64,000 bases of DNA, taken from assembly GCA_030737875.1 (NCBI GenBank), contig JASFAX010000020.1, positions 33,184,688 to 33,248,687 of the forward strand, given 5' to 3'. The DNA is from Allium sativum. Lineage: Eukaryota; Streptophyta; Magnoliopsida; Asparagales; Amaryllidaceae. The notes beneath the pieces were generated by a model. That model was not told where the DNA came from, did not search any database, and saw nothing but the letters and a program-made list of their open reading frames with translations. The translations under genes were made by a program, and so were the position numbers. Shown piece by piece: positions 23,926 to 36,431 of this stretch. Every line of letters starts with the position of its first letter. The first letter of the stretch is position 1.

Positions 23926-26900
23926 TGTAATGACCCGCATTTTTAGAGATGGAATAATTAATCAATTTAATTATTAAATATCGTTATAGCGATATCGAGA
24001 ACCATAATTAAATAATATTGAATATTTAATTAATATTTTTAATGAATAATCAATTATAAATATCGAAATAGTCAGAAATAGTAGAATTCACAATAGAGTG
24101 TGAATTGAATAGCATACGAGATTTGGTGGAGTTTCGATTCGAAATATAATAACGATTATATTGAATCAACGACAGTTGCACATATAGTTTATATTATAAT
24201 TAAAATCGAGCTTGAAATGGCACTGCGTTCGCTATTTGGCGATTTGAACTTCAACTGAATGTACAGGATTCGTTTTAAGCTGGATTTCTGTGAAACAAGA
24301 AACGTGTGGAGCTGGTGGAGTATATCTTTCTAGTGGAAGAGAAAAATCGGGACTTCGTCGTATAGATTTTGATTCACGTCCAAATCAAATTTCAGAAAAG
24401 TCGCTGGGGAATTCCTTTATAATTTGCAACGCTTTATTTACGTTATAAGAGGGTTTTCAAAATATTTGAATAGCGGGTTTGAATTTAGACGAGGTTCTTT
24501 TGAGACATAGTGATAATTTAATTTTTATAATTTTATGGTAATTTTTAATTAAATAAATAAGCAACTTTTTATTTGGAGTATTTCGCACCCTGAAATCAAC
24601 ATTTTGAAGTTTCAAAATATGAGTCCACCTACCGGTATTATTACATTTTTGGGATCGTGACACCGAGCTGATCACAACGGTATGGTCATTTCTGTCTATA
24701 GCAGTCGTAAACAAACGAAATTTCACGAAATGAGGTATCCCTAAATAAATAAACATATTCCTTGATACTTAATTGTCCACGTTTCATTCTTCTCAAAACC
24801 ACTCGTTTTCTTTGGTCCCAAAAGCAACAGACGTGGCCCTTCCTTCACAAAGCAAATTAATTACTATAAATACTCTTAAAAATCCCTTAACCTAACTTCT
24901 TCATCCCCAAAGTCAACAGCAAAAATCCGCAGTCATTCTTTTCTTAAAACCCAACTTCAAGATCTTCTAAAATCAAATGAAAACCGAATAAATTTCTATC
25001 AATTCTCAAAGTAATATTTCTAAGTTCACAAGGAGATTATCTTCATCCTTTTATGTAAAATGAAGAACTCGACGTCCTGGTGCCCAATGGAGTTCCGCAG
25101 CAGGAAACTAGGGTTCACGAATCTAGGGGAATAAGGCTTCGATTCAAGTTATAGGTATTATTTTCGAATTCATCAATGAAAACCGCAGATGTATACTTTT
25201 TTTGGGGATTTTCTAAAATTAATAACGTCGATCTTCCCTCTGTACAGCGGTTTCGAAGATGCAATATGATGTAGGGATTTTGGGGTGCGAATGGTATGAG
25301 ATGGGTATGATCGTGTAGAGATTTTTCTGGAGATTGAATTGGTGATTTTAGTTTCGAAATTTGTGAATTTCTAATGGAGAAAGAGGTGCTTGAAATTGGT
25401 GATGAACTGTTAGTTGCGGTTTTGTTTTGAGGATAATGGTGTAGTATGAGGGACGTGAGCATGCATTTCATGGAAGATGTGTAGAAGTGGAGATGGGAAA
25501 TGGCTGTTGCGTTCTTGTGTGCTGGATGGAGCAGGCATCGGGTTGTGTTCAGGGGAGGAAGAAGGATCGCTGATGATCACGGGTTGGGCTTTGAGCTTTA
25601 CAGCTGGGTAATGAGATGTACTGCGTGTTCTGTTTTGATGGAAGAAGTGCTGTAGCTTTTGTGGGGTGAATTGGAGTTCGGTTGGGTTTATATATAATGA
25701 GACCCATTTATTTAAAAAGGGAATGAAGTCTGGGTTTTTAAAAGGGAATGGTTGGGCCGTGTTTAAAGGGTAAGGCCCGAGATTTAAAGAAAATTAGTTT
25801 AAATTAATTCAAATTAATGTATAAACTTATTAATGCCGAATTGAATTGTTATAACCTATAATATTTATAATCCGTTTATTTGTGAACAGAATCCATTGAA
25901 ACTAGATCTGAGAGAATCGTAATCACGATATATACATTGGTGGGAAGGATTGGGATTATTCGGATGCAACGAGACCTTTTTACAATTTCAAATGCTAGTT
26001 GAAATTTGTATAAACACAAGCAGAACCGTCAACTGCGACCAATGTGAGTAAAACTCACTAACTCTGTGCAATTCATATATTTATAAATTGTACGTTATTT
26101 TGACTGTTGTATATTGATTGTTAAACTGGACTGTTAAATAGATTTGATTGAAACGTATATATATATATATAGTCATATATTATATCATTAGTCAAATATT
26201 GATTATGTCCAGTAGAATATTTCATATTAAAATGAAATAGATATTTATATACTGTGTAACATCTGTGGATGCAGGGAAACAGGTTGGCGGAATCTGACTG
26301 GATTCCTCAATAGTTATTTTATTGTTTTTCATATATTTTGATATATGATGTGAATTATAACCTGTTGTTGATTGTGTGTGTATGGACGATATTGAACATC
26401 GTGATTTGATATGATTGAATACCATAAGAAATACCGGAATGTAGATAAGGGAATTTTTCAAAGTGATATTGAAAATAGAATATTTATAAATTGGGATATC
26501 TATAAATAAGAGATATTTATAAATTTAAATATTTATAAATAAGGAATATTTATAAATTGGGATATTTATAAATAGGAGATATTATAAAAAGGAAATAACT
26601 GCAAATCATTTTCTTTTTGAATGGAAAGGCCTGTGTGGCGAGTTTGGGGATTTTCCCGATGCTCCCGATACAAAGGAGGTTATGGCGAATTTTCCCGGGA
26701 ATTTAAGGAGTTAGAATATTTCAAGAATAAATTTGAAAAGGGATTATTTGTAAACCATTTACAAATAGAATGGAAAAGGAAATGTTATAAAAAGGGAAAT
26801 CATTTTTAAAGTGTAGAACTGTTATTTAAAAGTAAATCTTTTCAAATGAATAAAACGTTGTTAAAAAGGAAATCTTTATAAAGTAAATCGAATATGGTAT

Positions 26901-28929
26901 TCGAAGTTAGTTAATCGAATATAGACATTCGAAAGGAGAAATCGAATATGGTATTCGAAGTTAGTTAATCGAATATGTTATTCGAAAGGGGTTAGTCAAG
27001 TCGAGTTAGTCAAATAGAGTTAATCAGTTAGAGTTAAACAGTTAGAGTTAAACAGTTAGAGTTAAAACAAACATAGTTATTCAGGATGAGTTGCCATTTA
27101 GCACGACTGCTAGCGTAATTCGCAGGGCTGTAAATAGCCTACGGCGTTCGGATGTTTCCTGAGGGAATCAGGCGTAACCATTGTGATCGCTGCGATCTAG
27201 AGTTGAGCGAATGGAGTTAAAGAATATAGAGTTAAGCAAAATTAGAATCTGACTAGAGATTAATAAGTTGAATGGTTTCCTGGGTATCGATCTGATGTTG
27301 GTTTCGGCCTTCGGGGTTTATACTTAGGAAGTTGTTCTCTTGTTAGTTTATAGTTAGAGTCTGATAGTTATGGAAGGATAGTGATACGTAAATAAACAAT
27401 GGAAATGTTTTCCATCGTTGATAACAAATATCTTCTAAATATAGAAAATAAGGAAATATGTATAGATATACATGATGATTGATCGATTGACATTCCATTT
27501 GGAATTTAGATAGTTGTTTGTACACGGACATGTTTTCGTTTGATAGTTAAATCACAGACTATCGAAGTTTTGACCATTTTACGTTGTTAATATGGAGAGA
27601 CCGGTTGGATTATTATCCATAGAACCACTCTGTATTGGCATAAGCGTTGCGAATCATATATGCCAAAGATAATTGAAGACGGAGTAAAATGCAAGGGCTA
27701 TCCTGTTTACAGAATAGTGCCTTCGGTTTGTCCAGTCCCAGGACAACTTGTATGGACGAAGGTCTGACAGAGTATATCCAATAGATCGCGTAAGTTGATC
27801 TGTTCAAACGTATTCACGTTTGGTGGCGGAGGAATTCGTTTCTCTTAGCTTATACCCGTGGTATTTTGGGGGAAATCAATTTGTGATTTAACGGGTATGA
27901 CGATGTGACATTCTAAGTGAATGAAGATGTGGTATGTGAGAAGATATGCGTAGCTTCTATCCTCACATCCGGAAAATGACAGAAATCGGGCAGGCAGCAT
28001 GGCTAAGTCGGTCGCACCGAAGTAGGGTGTTTAATCACCTATCTAGAGAATATTCATTTGCTTCTTTAATCTGTCAATGTTGTCCCATATATATATACGG
28101 GAACAGTTGCTGATCCCAACCGTTGGTGATGTACATTCGATACACTCATGCGAAATGAGTGGTCGGTCATGTGTGGCTGAGTTGCAAGAAGTTCTTGTTG
28201 AACTCCAGTGTATCGTTCCTAGAGTACACTGATCGGAAGGTGATTCCATACCTTGTCATAGTTGGAAACCCAATCGTCCAATACGTGCTTGCGACTTTGA
28301 TTGTATACTATATATGTAGAACGTGAGATGAAAGCGTTTCTGCTAGTTGATATCTATTTGTACATAGACATTATTATAATATCAAAAGGTTTTTGATATA
28401 AAGATATTTTGGTTTCTCATAAGGGAAAAACCCGTTCCGTTCTGCGGCGTGGTCTAATGAGATATCGTTTACTTGTTCATATACCTGTTTAAACTGTTTT
28501 ACTCATACCAGTCCCATGACTGACTCGGAGTTTACTTTGTTGTTTTCCCTAAACTCTTGGGTGCCTAAATTTGTATGGGCAGTCAAGTAGTTAGGAATTT
28601 GCAGATATACTTGGAGAGCTTGGAGCAGGAGGCTTCAAGATCATATAGCTATAGTTATTTCCGCCGTGTTGTAAGTGTTGTACTCTGATAAGTGCTATTG
28701 TATACATAACTGTTATATTTCAAAGTTATGTTATCTATTATATGTTATTCGTTCCGCTGTGAGGTTCGTGTTCCTCTGATGTTGTGTTCTTCTTCTTCTT
28801 CTATTCTAAGTTCCTATCTTATCTTTCCTCACCCTCTAATTTCTTTCATTAATTACCGGGATTTTTCGATGGTTATCGACGTCGAGCTTACGTCGATAAC
28901 CAAAGTCGCCGAAAATCCGGGTCGTTACA
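23926..28929 (+). repeat. element D 3' LTR (5004 bp)
   Basis: Direct repeat of 17525-22588. TATA is at 24865-24871, the short 14-bp array at 27025-27066 and the hairpin at 28871-28901. Ends GTCGTTACA at 28929. Confidence 0.9.
27025..27066 (+). repeat. 14-bp tandem repeat, three units (element D 3' LTR)
   Basis: Three units of 'cagttagagttaaa', compared with seven in the 5' LTR. The flanking sequence is otherwise the same. Confidence 0.95.
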
Positions 28930-29059
28930 GGCCTGCATGATTGTAGATACCTGTGTTGGTCCCATTATGGGGTGTATCTAGTCCTATGGTGGCAACCCGA
29001 CACAATTCAAGGTGCACAGAGTATAATTGTTGATGCCCAGTGCCTTCTTTTTCCACTCC
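28930..29059 (-). repeat. element C 3' LTR, right piece, fused to pol
   Basis: Continues the LTR interrupted at 17524 and matches about 33955-34085 of the right LTR. At about 29059 the LTR match stops ('ttttccactcc') and the sequence becomes the C-terminal part of the pol frame. 'ctcagactcatg' here resembles 'ctcagcggactcatg' of element A near 57386. A few bases of microhomology around 'ctc' suggest an end-joining deletion. Confidence 0.8.
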
Positions 29060-30301
29060 TCAGACTCATGTAAGCACTTCCGTAGTTGAGAAACATGAAA
29101 ACATTATGAACTCCAGGCAGTCTTTCGGGTAGCTCTACTCTGTAAGCCATCATCCCAATCCCTTCAATGATAGGAAATGGTCTGACAAATCTTGGTGCTA
29201 GATTTCCTACGAATCCAAAGCGAACGACATTCCTCAAAGGAGATACTTTAAGGAACACCTTTTCTCCAACCTCAAACTCAAGGTCGGTCCTTCTTTTGTC
29301 TGCTTAGGACTTCTGCCTATCTTGTGTAGCCTTCATCTGTCTTCTTATCAAGTCCACCTTTTTTGAGGTTTCTTTAATCATGTCTTGCCCAAGTACGAGC
29401 TTGTCTGTAGACTCCCACCAACAGTTGGTGATCGGCATGGTCTTCCATATAAAGCCTCGAAGGGTGCCATGCCTATGGTGACTTGGTAGCTATTGTTGTA
29501 AGAGAATTCTACCAAAGGAATATAATCTTCCCATGTTCTTCCAAAGTCAAGGATGCACAATCTCAAGTGGTCTTCCAATACTCTGTTCACCCTTTCCGTC
29601 TGACCATCGGTTTGGGGGTGATAGGCGGTGCTTAAGCATAATTGTGTGCCTACAGGCTCGTGCAAACTCTTCCAAAAAACGCTCGTAAATATAGGATCTA
29701 GATCACTAACTATGCTGGAGGGTATCCCACGGAGTCGAACTATCTCTTTAAGATAAACGGATGCTAGGTACGAGGCAGTCCTTCTACTCTTAACATGTAT
29801 AAAGTGAGCGCTTTTAGTGAGCCTGTCCACAATTACCTAAATACTAGTATTGCCCCTTCTTGACCTAGGCAACCCATCCACAAAGCACATTGAAATGCTA
29901 TCCCATTTCCACTGTGGGACCTCTAGATAATGGAGCAGAACACCAGGCTTCTTCTGCTCCGCTTTGACTTGCTGGCATATCAAGCACTTAGCGACGAACT
30001 CAGCTACACCCCTCTTCATGCCATTCCAAAAGAAAACACTTTTTATGTCTTTATACATCTTGTCTCCGCCGGGGTGTATGGTCATCTTGGAATAGTGTGC
30101 TTCATCGAGAACCGTCTTCCCCAAATCCCTTTCTTGTGGGACGCATAGTCTTCCATCATGTCCCAACAAACTCTTATCATCGATGGAGTATCTATTGAGG
30201 TGACTAGAAGTCTCACCCCTAATTAGCTTATCCATCATATCAACTAGCTGAGGGTCTTCACGTTGCGCGGTTCCTATTGAGTCCAAAAGAGTAGGTCGCA
30301 C
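29060..30301 (-). pseudogene. element C integrase remnant, chromodomain deleted
   Basis: Integrase part of the decayed gypsy polyprotein, which would insert the cDNA into chromosomes. On the - strand, 29837-30301 holds the HHCC zinc-binding region (HPGGDKMYKDIKSVFFW and CLICQQVKAEQKK). 29378-29830 holds most of the catalytic core, with SDLDPIFTS (second Asp) and HPQTDGQTERVNR (Glu). 29060-29258 holds the C-terminal domain (KVSPLRNVVRFGFVG). The pieces are in different frames or separated by stops, so no integrase could be made. The frame runs into LTR sequence at 29059 and lacks the chromodomain that element A has at this end. Confidence 0.85.
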
Positions 30302-31468
30302 CTCTAACGATGCTAACAGACCAGGTACAATTTAAGAGGAGGGTCTAAAGCTAATGTTTGCTATGTACTCCAAGCTTTGCCTTTATACAAAGAGAGGACT
30401 TAAGGTCAGCTTTTTTCTACTTAAGGCGTTTGCTACTACATTGCCCTTTCCAGGGGTATAGGAAATCTCAAAATCATATGAGGCCAGAAATTCCATCCAC
30501 CATTGTTGTCTTAAGTTAAGATCTTTCTATGAGAAAAGGTATTTCAATGATTTATGGTTCGTAAACAATTCAAACCTTTCTCGTAGTAGATAATGACGCC
30601 ATCACTTAAGAGCGAAAACAATGGCAGCTAGCTCCAAATCACGAGTTGGGTTGTTCTTCTCATGTACCGCATGCGTTTGTGTATACGGTAAACATTTTGC
30701 TCCTATCAGGCAATGTCAGAATCGAGGCTGTTGTTAAAGCCCTTTTCAAACGTTGGAAAGCAATATCGCAATCCAAATCCCAAGCGAAAGTTAGGTTCTT
30801 CTTTGTCAAACTTGTGAGTGAGGCTGAGATTTTCGCAAAGTCTTTAATGAACTTTCGGTAAAAACCTGCTAGCTCGAGAAAGCTTCGGACTTCGGTTGCA
30901 TTCCGTGGAACCTTCCAATCTTGCACCGCACATTTGCAGGGTCCACAGCTAACCCCTCTTTGGACACCACATATCCATGAAACCTCACTTATTCTCTCCA
31001 GAAATGGCATTTGGAGAATTTGGCTTTTAGCTGATGTGCACGAAGAGTATCCATGACTTCCCTTAAATGTAAAGCATGCTCTTATTCATTCTTCGAGAAA
31101 ATCAAAATGTCGTCTACGAAGACCACCACAAACTTATTAAGGAACTCCATTAACACCCTGCTCATCAAGTCAACAAAGTAAGCGGGTGCGTTTGTCTAGC
31201 CAAAAGGCATGATAAGCCATTCGAAAAAACAATCTGGGGTTCTGAACGCAGTCTTATCAATGCTGTCTTCAACCACTTTTAGCTGATGAAACCTAGTAGC
31301 CAGATCTAGTTGGGAGAAAACCAACGCACCTCGAGCTAATCAAACAAGTCGTCTATTCTCAGAAGTGGGTGCCTATTCTTCTTGGTCAGCTTGTTTACCT
31401 CCCTATAATCAACGCATAGGCGAGGTGAACCATCCGCTTTGTTTGCGAATACTACTGGAGCACCCCAT
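30302..31468 (-). pseudogene. element C reverse transcriptase / RNase H remnant
   Basis: Carries the RT active-site word FVDD at 31109-31120 and, at 30660-31010, the RT connection into RNase H (words such as [15 protein letters not shown] and FTVYTNACGT). The RNase H frame is closed at 30660. A later amber codon at 30528-30530 lies at the same alignment position as the amber codon in element A. Several frameshifts separate the parts. Compared with A it is collinear, so this is decay in place and not rearrangement. Confidence 0.85.
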
Positions 31469-32146
31469 TCAGAAATACTCTGCCTTATAAACCCTTTTTT
31501 CGAGCAACTCTTTGACTTGCTTGATTGGCTCTTTTCTCTCCCTTGGAGCCATGTGTCTAACGGGTAGAGCTAAGGGTTTTGCATTATCAACAAGGTACAT
31601 GCGGAAGTATGTTTCCCGCTTCGAAGGTAAGCCCTTCACCTCTTCGAATACATCTAAGTATTCATGGACTACTCTAATAGACTGCAAGTTTTCAATAGAC
31701 GCATCAAGAGATTCTAGGTTGCTAAGCATAATAAAGTGTATGGGATTACAAGAGATTTCGAGAGTGTTACTGAGGCGAGTCATAAGTCTAACCACTCTCT
31801 TTTCACAATCGAGGATGGCACCATTCCTGGATAACCAATCCATGCCTAGAATCAACCCATAGCCCGTGAAGCCCAAAACATAGGCATTACATCTATACCC
31901 AATGCTTAGTATTGAAATTTCCAAATCCAAACAAATCATAGACAAATAGGTCGAGCCCCCAATTGGATTTGAAACAACCAAGGGAACCTCTACTATACTG
32001 GTGTCTAGGTGCAGAGATTCAACTAAAGCAGTGGATATAAATGATTGCGATGCGCCCAAATCAAAGAGTGTACGAACAGGATGATCATAAAGATAAACTA
32101 AACTCTCAACAGAAATATTTCTACCTCGTTCTTGCGGAGGCGCCAT
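31469..32146 (-). pseudogene. element C protease and N-terminal RT remnant
   Basis: An open stretch of 225 codons. It begins with the aspartic protease, whose active-site word reads DLGAS where element A has DSGAS, so the usual Ser/Thr after the catalytic Asp is replaced by Leu. It continues through the linker ([22 protein letters not shown]) to the start of RT ([19 protein letters not shown]). A frameshift separates it from the gag frame upstream, and another break follows at the RT N-terminus. Confidence 0.85.
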
Positions 32147-33102
32147 GAGACCATGAACCTGCCCTCCAAAAGTAGATCCAGTCCCCTGCCCTTGTCCCCG
32201 GGGCAGTCCTTAGCCGCGTGTCCTGTCTCACCGCAGTGAAAACAACCACCCATCTTCCTCTTTTTCTTCCTGCAGTCCTTAATCAGATGTCCAGGAATGC
32301 TACAAAAATTATGCTTCCTCTTATCATGGGGTTTGTTGTTCTTCCCGCCCTTCTTTGAGTCTGTCTTCTTATTCTGGGATCCATCCAGTTTCTTATTTTG
32401 AGGTACTTCCACCTTTCTCTTTCTTTCCATCCTTGTCTCCCTCCTGTAGCAGTGCCATATCCACCAGTCTCTCATAAGTTGCACTCATAGGTATATGGGA
32501 CATAGCTAGGCTGTGCAGTGGCTCATTCAACCCTTTAACAAAACGGAGAGCCTTCTTATAGGGAGTTTTCACCAACTCTAGTCCGAATCTAGCCAGTTGG
32601 TTGAATTGGTTGACGTATTCCTTGACCGACATACTTCCCTGTTTGAGAGCTAAGAATTTCTCCATCTATAGGCAACGTTCAGCTTGTGAGAGGAATTTCA
32701 TTTCAAACCTCATTCTAAAATACTCCCAAGTTTCAACTGGTCTCTCAGCATTAGTAACTTCTCACCAATAAGAGGCTTCGTCTTTAAGCAACCACACAGC
32801 CAACTGTACTTCTGCATATTGTCTACTTCGAAGATAACAAACTAGTCCTCGGTTTCTTTGAGCCAGTTTCTTGCTTCTACAAATGACTCAGTCCCATTAA
32901 TGTTCTTTCCACCCATGGCTCGAAAATCCCTACATATCTTGGAGAAAGCATTTGCACGAGGAGGAAGAGGGGGAGAAGGAACAGCTATGACTGGGTAAGG
33001 AGTAACGTCTACTGGGCCTGCATCATTAGCCCTAGCCTCTAGGTACCTTCTAAACTAGCTAGGTACCAGTACACCCTCTGGAAGGTTAAGATCTCCAGAC
33101 AT
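32147..33102 (-). pseudogene. element C gag remnant
   Basis: Starts at the ATG at 33102 (MSGDLNLPEG, matching element A's MAENLDIPDG). The matrix/capsid region around 32393-32665 has SMSVKEYVNQFNQLARFG and LRFVKGLNEPLHSLAMSHIP. Two zinc knuckles follow near 32200-32310; the first reads CSIPGHLIKDC with its first Cys position lost to change, the second is intact (CFHCGETGHAAKDC). At least two frameshifts and several stops, including one within the first 20 codons, break the frame. The proline-rich linker of A is much shorter here. Confidence 0.8.
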
Positions 33103-33270
33103 GCTGAAACGAAAAAGGAAAGATTCAAAACAAAGGATAGGTAGGTAGTGCATATGGCTTTGGGGGAAATTATGCCCTTTTTAAAACAACACTTTTTCTT
33201 GAAAATGCTTCTTTAAACTTCTTTTTGAAAATTAGTTTCCAAAAATTTTATCTGATCTGGCAACCATCAG

Positions 33271-33282
33271 CTCTGATACCTA
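33271..33282 (-). promoter_or_regulatory. primer binding site of element C (degraded)
   Basis: Read on the - strand, TAGGTATCAGAGC follows the LTR end. This is the tRNA-Met site TGGTATCAGAGC with a changed second base. Confidence 0.75.
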
Positions 33283-35293
33283 GTCAAACACCCCACCTCC
33301 ATTAAGGTCACTCACAAACGGAATGCCTTAACTTCGATGGAGCATTATAGGTAAAAGATACAGATAATTATCAAGACAGACATATAAACAGCGGAAAAAA
33401 AACTAAATTTATTTCATAAGTACGTGGTTCAGATAAAACATTACAACAACTGTCTCAAACCAACTTCCACATTATTACAACAAAAACTATGTCTTGAATT
33501 AAAACATAAAGAAGCATTAAAACAACAGTAAGGCAGCATAAATCTCCAAACAAGAGAGTATCCAAAGCCATAGCCCGAGGAAAAAGATTCCAAGAAATAC
33601 GTCTACTCCCTTCAAGCTGGAAATGATCCGATCTAAGCTGATGTATTCCCACCCTGCGGACCTTGGGGGGAGGGGGAACCGAAGAAAAGAAGGTGAAAGA
33701 AAATTGGTCAGACATGAGTCTGGTAAGTCCAGTGACTATTTAGCATGTAAACAAGAAAAGGGTTATGATATGAATAAGTTGAATCTGGGACAATACCCTA
33801 GAAATAAGATAATAAGGCTGAATATGCTATCGTACCCATTTTATTTCTCTGCACCCCCTTACAAGTGTTTCAAATAGCACCATGTGTTCAAGATAAATGA
33901 ACCCCTTTTCATCGATCGGCTCCTACTCGTATACGTTTTCCACTTGTGTCATTCGACCCCACATGATAGTAGATACCTGTGCCGGTCCCACCGTGGGGTA
34001 TATCAAGTCCTACGGTGGCAACCCGACATAATTCAAGGTGCACAGAGTATAACTACTTATACCCAGTGCCTTCTTTTTCCACTCCGGAGTACATGCACGA
34101 CAGCGCTCGATCGGAACCTACACTAACGCACCACGCACTGTTGTTTTGACCACTTATAATCAGCCCAGTAATCGTGCCCCACCCTGCCTGGTTCACGGTA
34201 CCATGATACATCTATGCGGGTTACTACTGAAATAGGTCCCCGTTACTAGGGTTTCCTAATCAACATGTTAAAATGGTTAAGTGTTCTCAAATTAACCTTG
34301 CCCCACCCATCAGTTTAGTTAACATGTTGTGTTAGTTAAGTGTTGCCTTAATTAACTTAACCCTACCATTCTTGTCTTAACTTTAATTCATTCATTAAAG
34401 CACCAACCACTAACATTAGATATGTTTTGTTGCGGTTGTTGAATGTGTCGGTCGGTTCCGGGCAGTCTTACACCGCAACTCAATCTAACCTCGGGTTCTT
34501 TTGGGCTTGCTGCACTAACCTCCCACATCAAATATATATTGTTACGGTTGCTGGATGTGCCAGGCAGTTCCGGGCAGTCTTAAACCGTAACTCAATCTAA
34601 CCTCGGGTTAGGCATATTCGTTTTTTTTCTTAATTTACATATTTACTTTTCATATTTATATATAAATTTTCCACATTTATTGCTAATCAAGTCATGCCCA
34701 ATTTTTCCTCTAAATCATATTCAAAAAATTTGGTATATAAATTATACCATTTTTATGCCACTAATCATTCATATATTTATGGACCGAATTATGCCAACAA
34801 TAATAATTTTTAAGGTTTTACCAACGTTACCCCCGTTATACGTTCGCAAAATTCACATAGGATGTTAGCCTCGTAACTTAGCCTAACTTATATACAAAAG
34901 GGGGAAGAAGGGAGCATGTATCATTCACACAACATAAAATAATAAGGATCTAACTAAACATGTGTCATGCACATGTGGGTAAAATACTGAACTTGTGTTT
35001 TTGGGTCCAACTAACATGAGTCTTTAAGCGTATGAAATTATCCAAATCCAACTAGGCATGTAAATGTAAACTTTTATTTTAGGTCCAATAAACATATACC
35101 TTAAGCATATAGAATTACACAAGTTCAACTAGATATGTGAATGTGAACTTTTAATTTGGATCCAATAAACATGAACCTTAAACATATGGAATTACACAAG
35201 TTCAACTAAGCATGTAAATATGAACTTTTATTTTGGATCCAATTTTCATAGGTCTAAATGTAGATCTAAACATAATACATGTCTTGGCCTAAC

Positions 35294-35550
35294 AACTTGC
35301 ATGTAACATAACATGAGTAAGTCACCTATTTTACAAGATTGGTTTATACCGACATAATAACCACAATAGCCTAACAACTTGCATGTAACATAACATGAAT
35401 AAGTCACCAATTTTACATGATTGGTTTACATCAACATAATAGCCACAATAGCATAAAAACTTGCATGTAACATAACATGAATAAGTCACCAAACTTTACA
35501 TAATACATGATTGGTTTAACACCAACATAATAACCACAATAATCTCATAA
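35294..35550 (-). repeat. about 84-bp tandem repeat in element C 5' LTR
   Basis: Three diverged units, each with 'aacttgcatgtaacataaca', 'aagtcacc' and 'attggttta'. Shorter related units of about 76 bp lie just to the left at about 35010-35240. Non-coding. Confidence 0.75.
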
Positions 35551-35907
35551 GCATATATGATACAATCGTTACAAGAATAGGTATGAATCACCATCATCAT
35601 TATCTTACAACTAGGAATAATGCTAGTTTTCATTTTATTGCAAATCATAACTTTTAATCGTTCACATCTAAATAATAACATGACATACAAACAAAAGAAA
35701 GTCTTGTTTTCTACGATCTGTTTTCTGAATTTGAAAAGCAATCCCTTGAAGAACACAATCAATTCTCTAAGTTAGTTTTGATTAATAGCTTTTAGTTCGT
35801 TTTCTAATTGAAGAAGAAATGGTGGTTAGGCTAGAACGATCATGGACAGCATGGTGTCTCCTTGGAATAAATTTGTGTAATTTAGGGTTTGAGGATTAGG
35901 GTAGCGT

Positions 35908-35914
35908 TTATAGA
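35908..35914 (-). promoter_or_regulatory. TATA-like box of element C 5' LTR
   Basis: CTATAAA on the - strand, with its position relative to the GC-rich U3 module similar to that in elements A and B (about 240 bases). Confidence 0.45.
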
Positions 35915-36083
35915 ATTTAAATCTTATGTGAGCCGCTAGATCATACTAGGAGCAATCACAACCGTCCAGACTAGTTAGAGTTATCCAGAATTGCCACCTA
36001 TGCCCTAGTGACTCAGCAATAGGTCAGAAAAACTCAGCAACTAGTCAGATTCGTCACTGTTTTGGATCTGGGCGAGGGGGTAG

Positions 36084-36172
36084 GTCGACCCCCAGGTCGA
36101 CCCCTTTGTCGACCTGTATAGGGGAGGTCGGCCCCCTGGTCGACCTGGCCTAGGGCGGGAGAAATACCGCCC
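36084..36172 (-). promoter_or_regulatory. U3 module of element C: GTCGAC cluster plus decayed E2F-like dyad
   Basis: Four GTCGAC hexamers and one GTCGGC between 36084 and 36144, with GGGCGGGAGAAATACCGCCC at 36153-36172. The dyad arms carry changes relative to A and B, in keeping with the age of the element. Confidence 0.45.
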
Positions 36173-36431
36173 AGCCCGCTTCTTTGTATTTTGTTTGAAT
36201 TTTGAATTTTAACTTCGAAATGTTTTCAATTTATTTAAATTGATGAAACTTCTGAGGGCCATAACTTTCTCGTACGAAGTCCGATTTATGAAAAGTTGGA
36301 CTCTATTCCAAGCAGAATTTCGATACGAAGGCAATGGCATAACCCGTTTCCCTTAATTCTCACTTTAAAATTTAAGTATTCTTTAATTCATTCTTTTAAT
36401 AGACACAAAAAATTCATGGTGTTACGTTCAA

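Larger units (their letters stand above)
17525..28929 (+). mobile_element. element D: non-coding LTR element with 5-kb LTRs
   Basis: A complete insertion of 11405 bp: 5' LTR 17525-22588, interior 22589-23925, 3' LTR 23926-28929. The LTRs start TGTAATGACCCGC and end GGGTCGTTACA. A primer site matching initiator tRNA-Met starts at 22591 and a purine tract ends at 23925. The interior has no gag or pol remnant that I can recognise, so this is a large derivative fully dependent on other elements. Target-site copies are GCCCT (17520-17524) and GGCCT (28930-28934), one mismatch. The insertion lies inside the left LTR of element C. LTR divergence is about 1-2 percent by eye plus a repeat-number difference. 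Confidence 0.9.
16854..36426 (-). mobile_element. element C: decayed Ty3/gypsy element, split by element D
   Basis: A - strand element of about 8.2 kb once the nested element D (17525-28929) is removed. Left (3') LTR: 16854-17524 plus 28930-29059. Coding remnant: 29060-33102. Primer site: around 33271-33282. Right (5') LTR: 33284-36426. Flanks are GTCAA (16849-16853) and TTCAA (36427-36431), a 4-of-5 match expected for an old target-site duplication. The left LTR is fused directly to pol near 29059, so about 2.3 kb of LTR, the polypurine tract, the 3' UTR and the chromodomain region are deleted. Frameshifts and stops occur throughout pol. Confidence 0.85.
33284..36426 (-). repeat. element C 5' LTR (about 3143 bp)
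   Basis: Complete LTR in - orientation, from TCAAACACCCCACC (a changed TG) to GGTGTTACG (a changed CA). It contains a C-tract with an AG-GTCC junction near 33660-33680 on the - strand, two tandem 'cggttccgggcagtctta' units near 34400-34610, a roughly 76-bp repeat (three units, about 35010-35240), a roughly 84-bp repeat (three units, about 35294-35550), a TATA box near 35908 and a GTCGAC cluster at 36084-36144. Changed termini and many differences from the left LTR show old age. Confidence 0.8.

Noticed and set aside
29930..30148. Small + strand open frames opposite element C and A pol
   Set aside because: Shadow frames of the - strand polyproteins, with no independent support.
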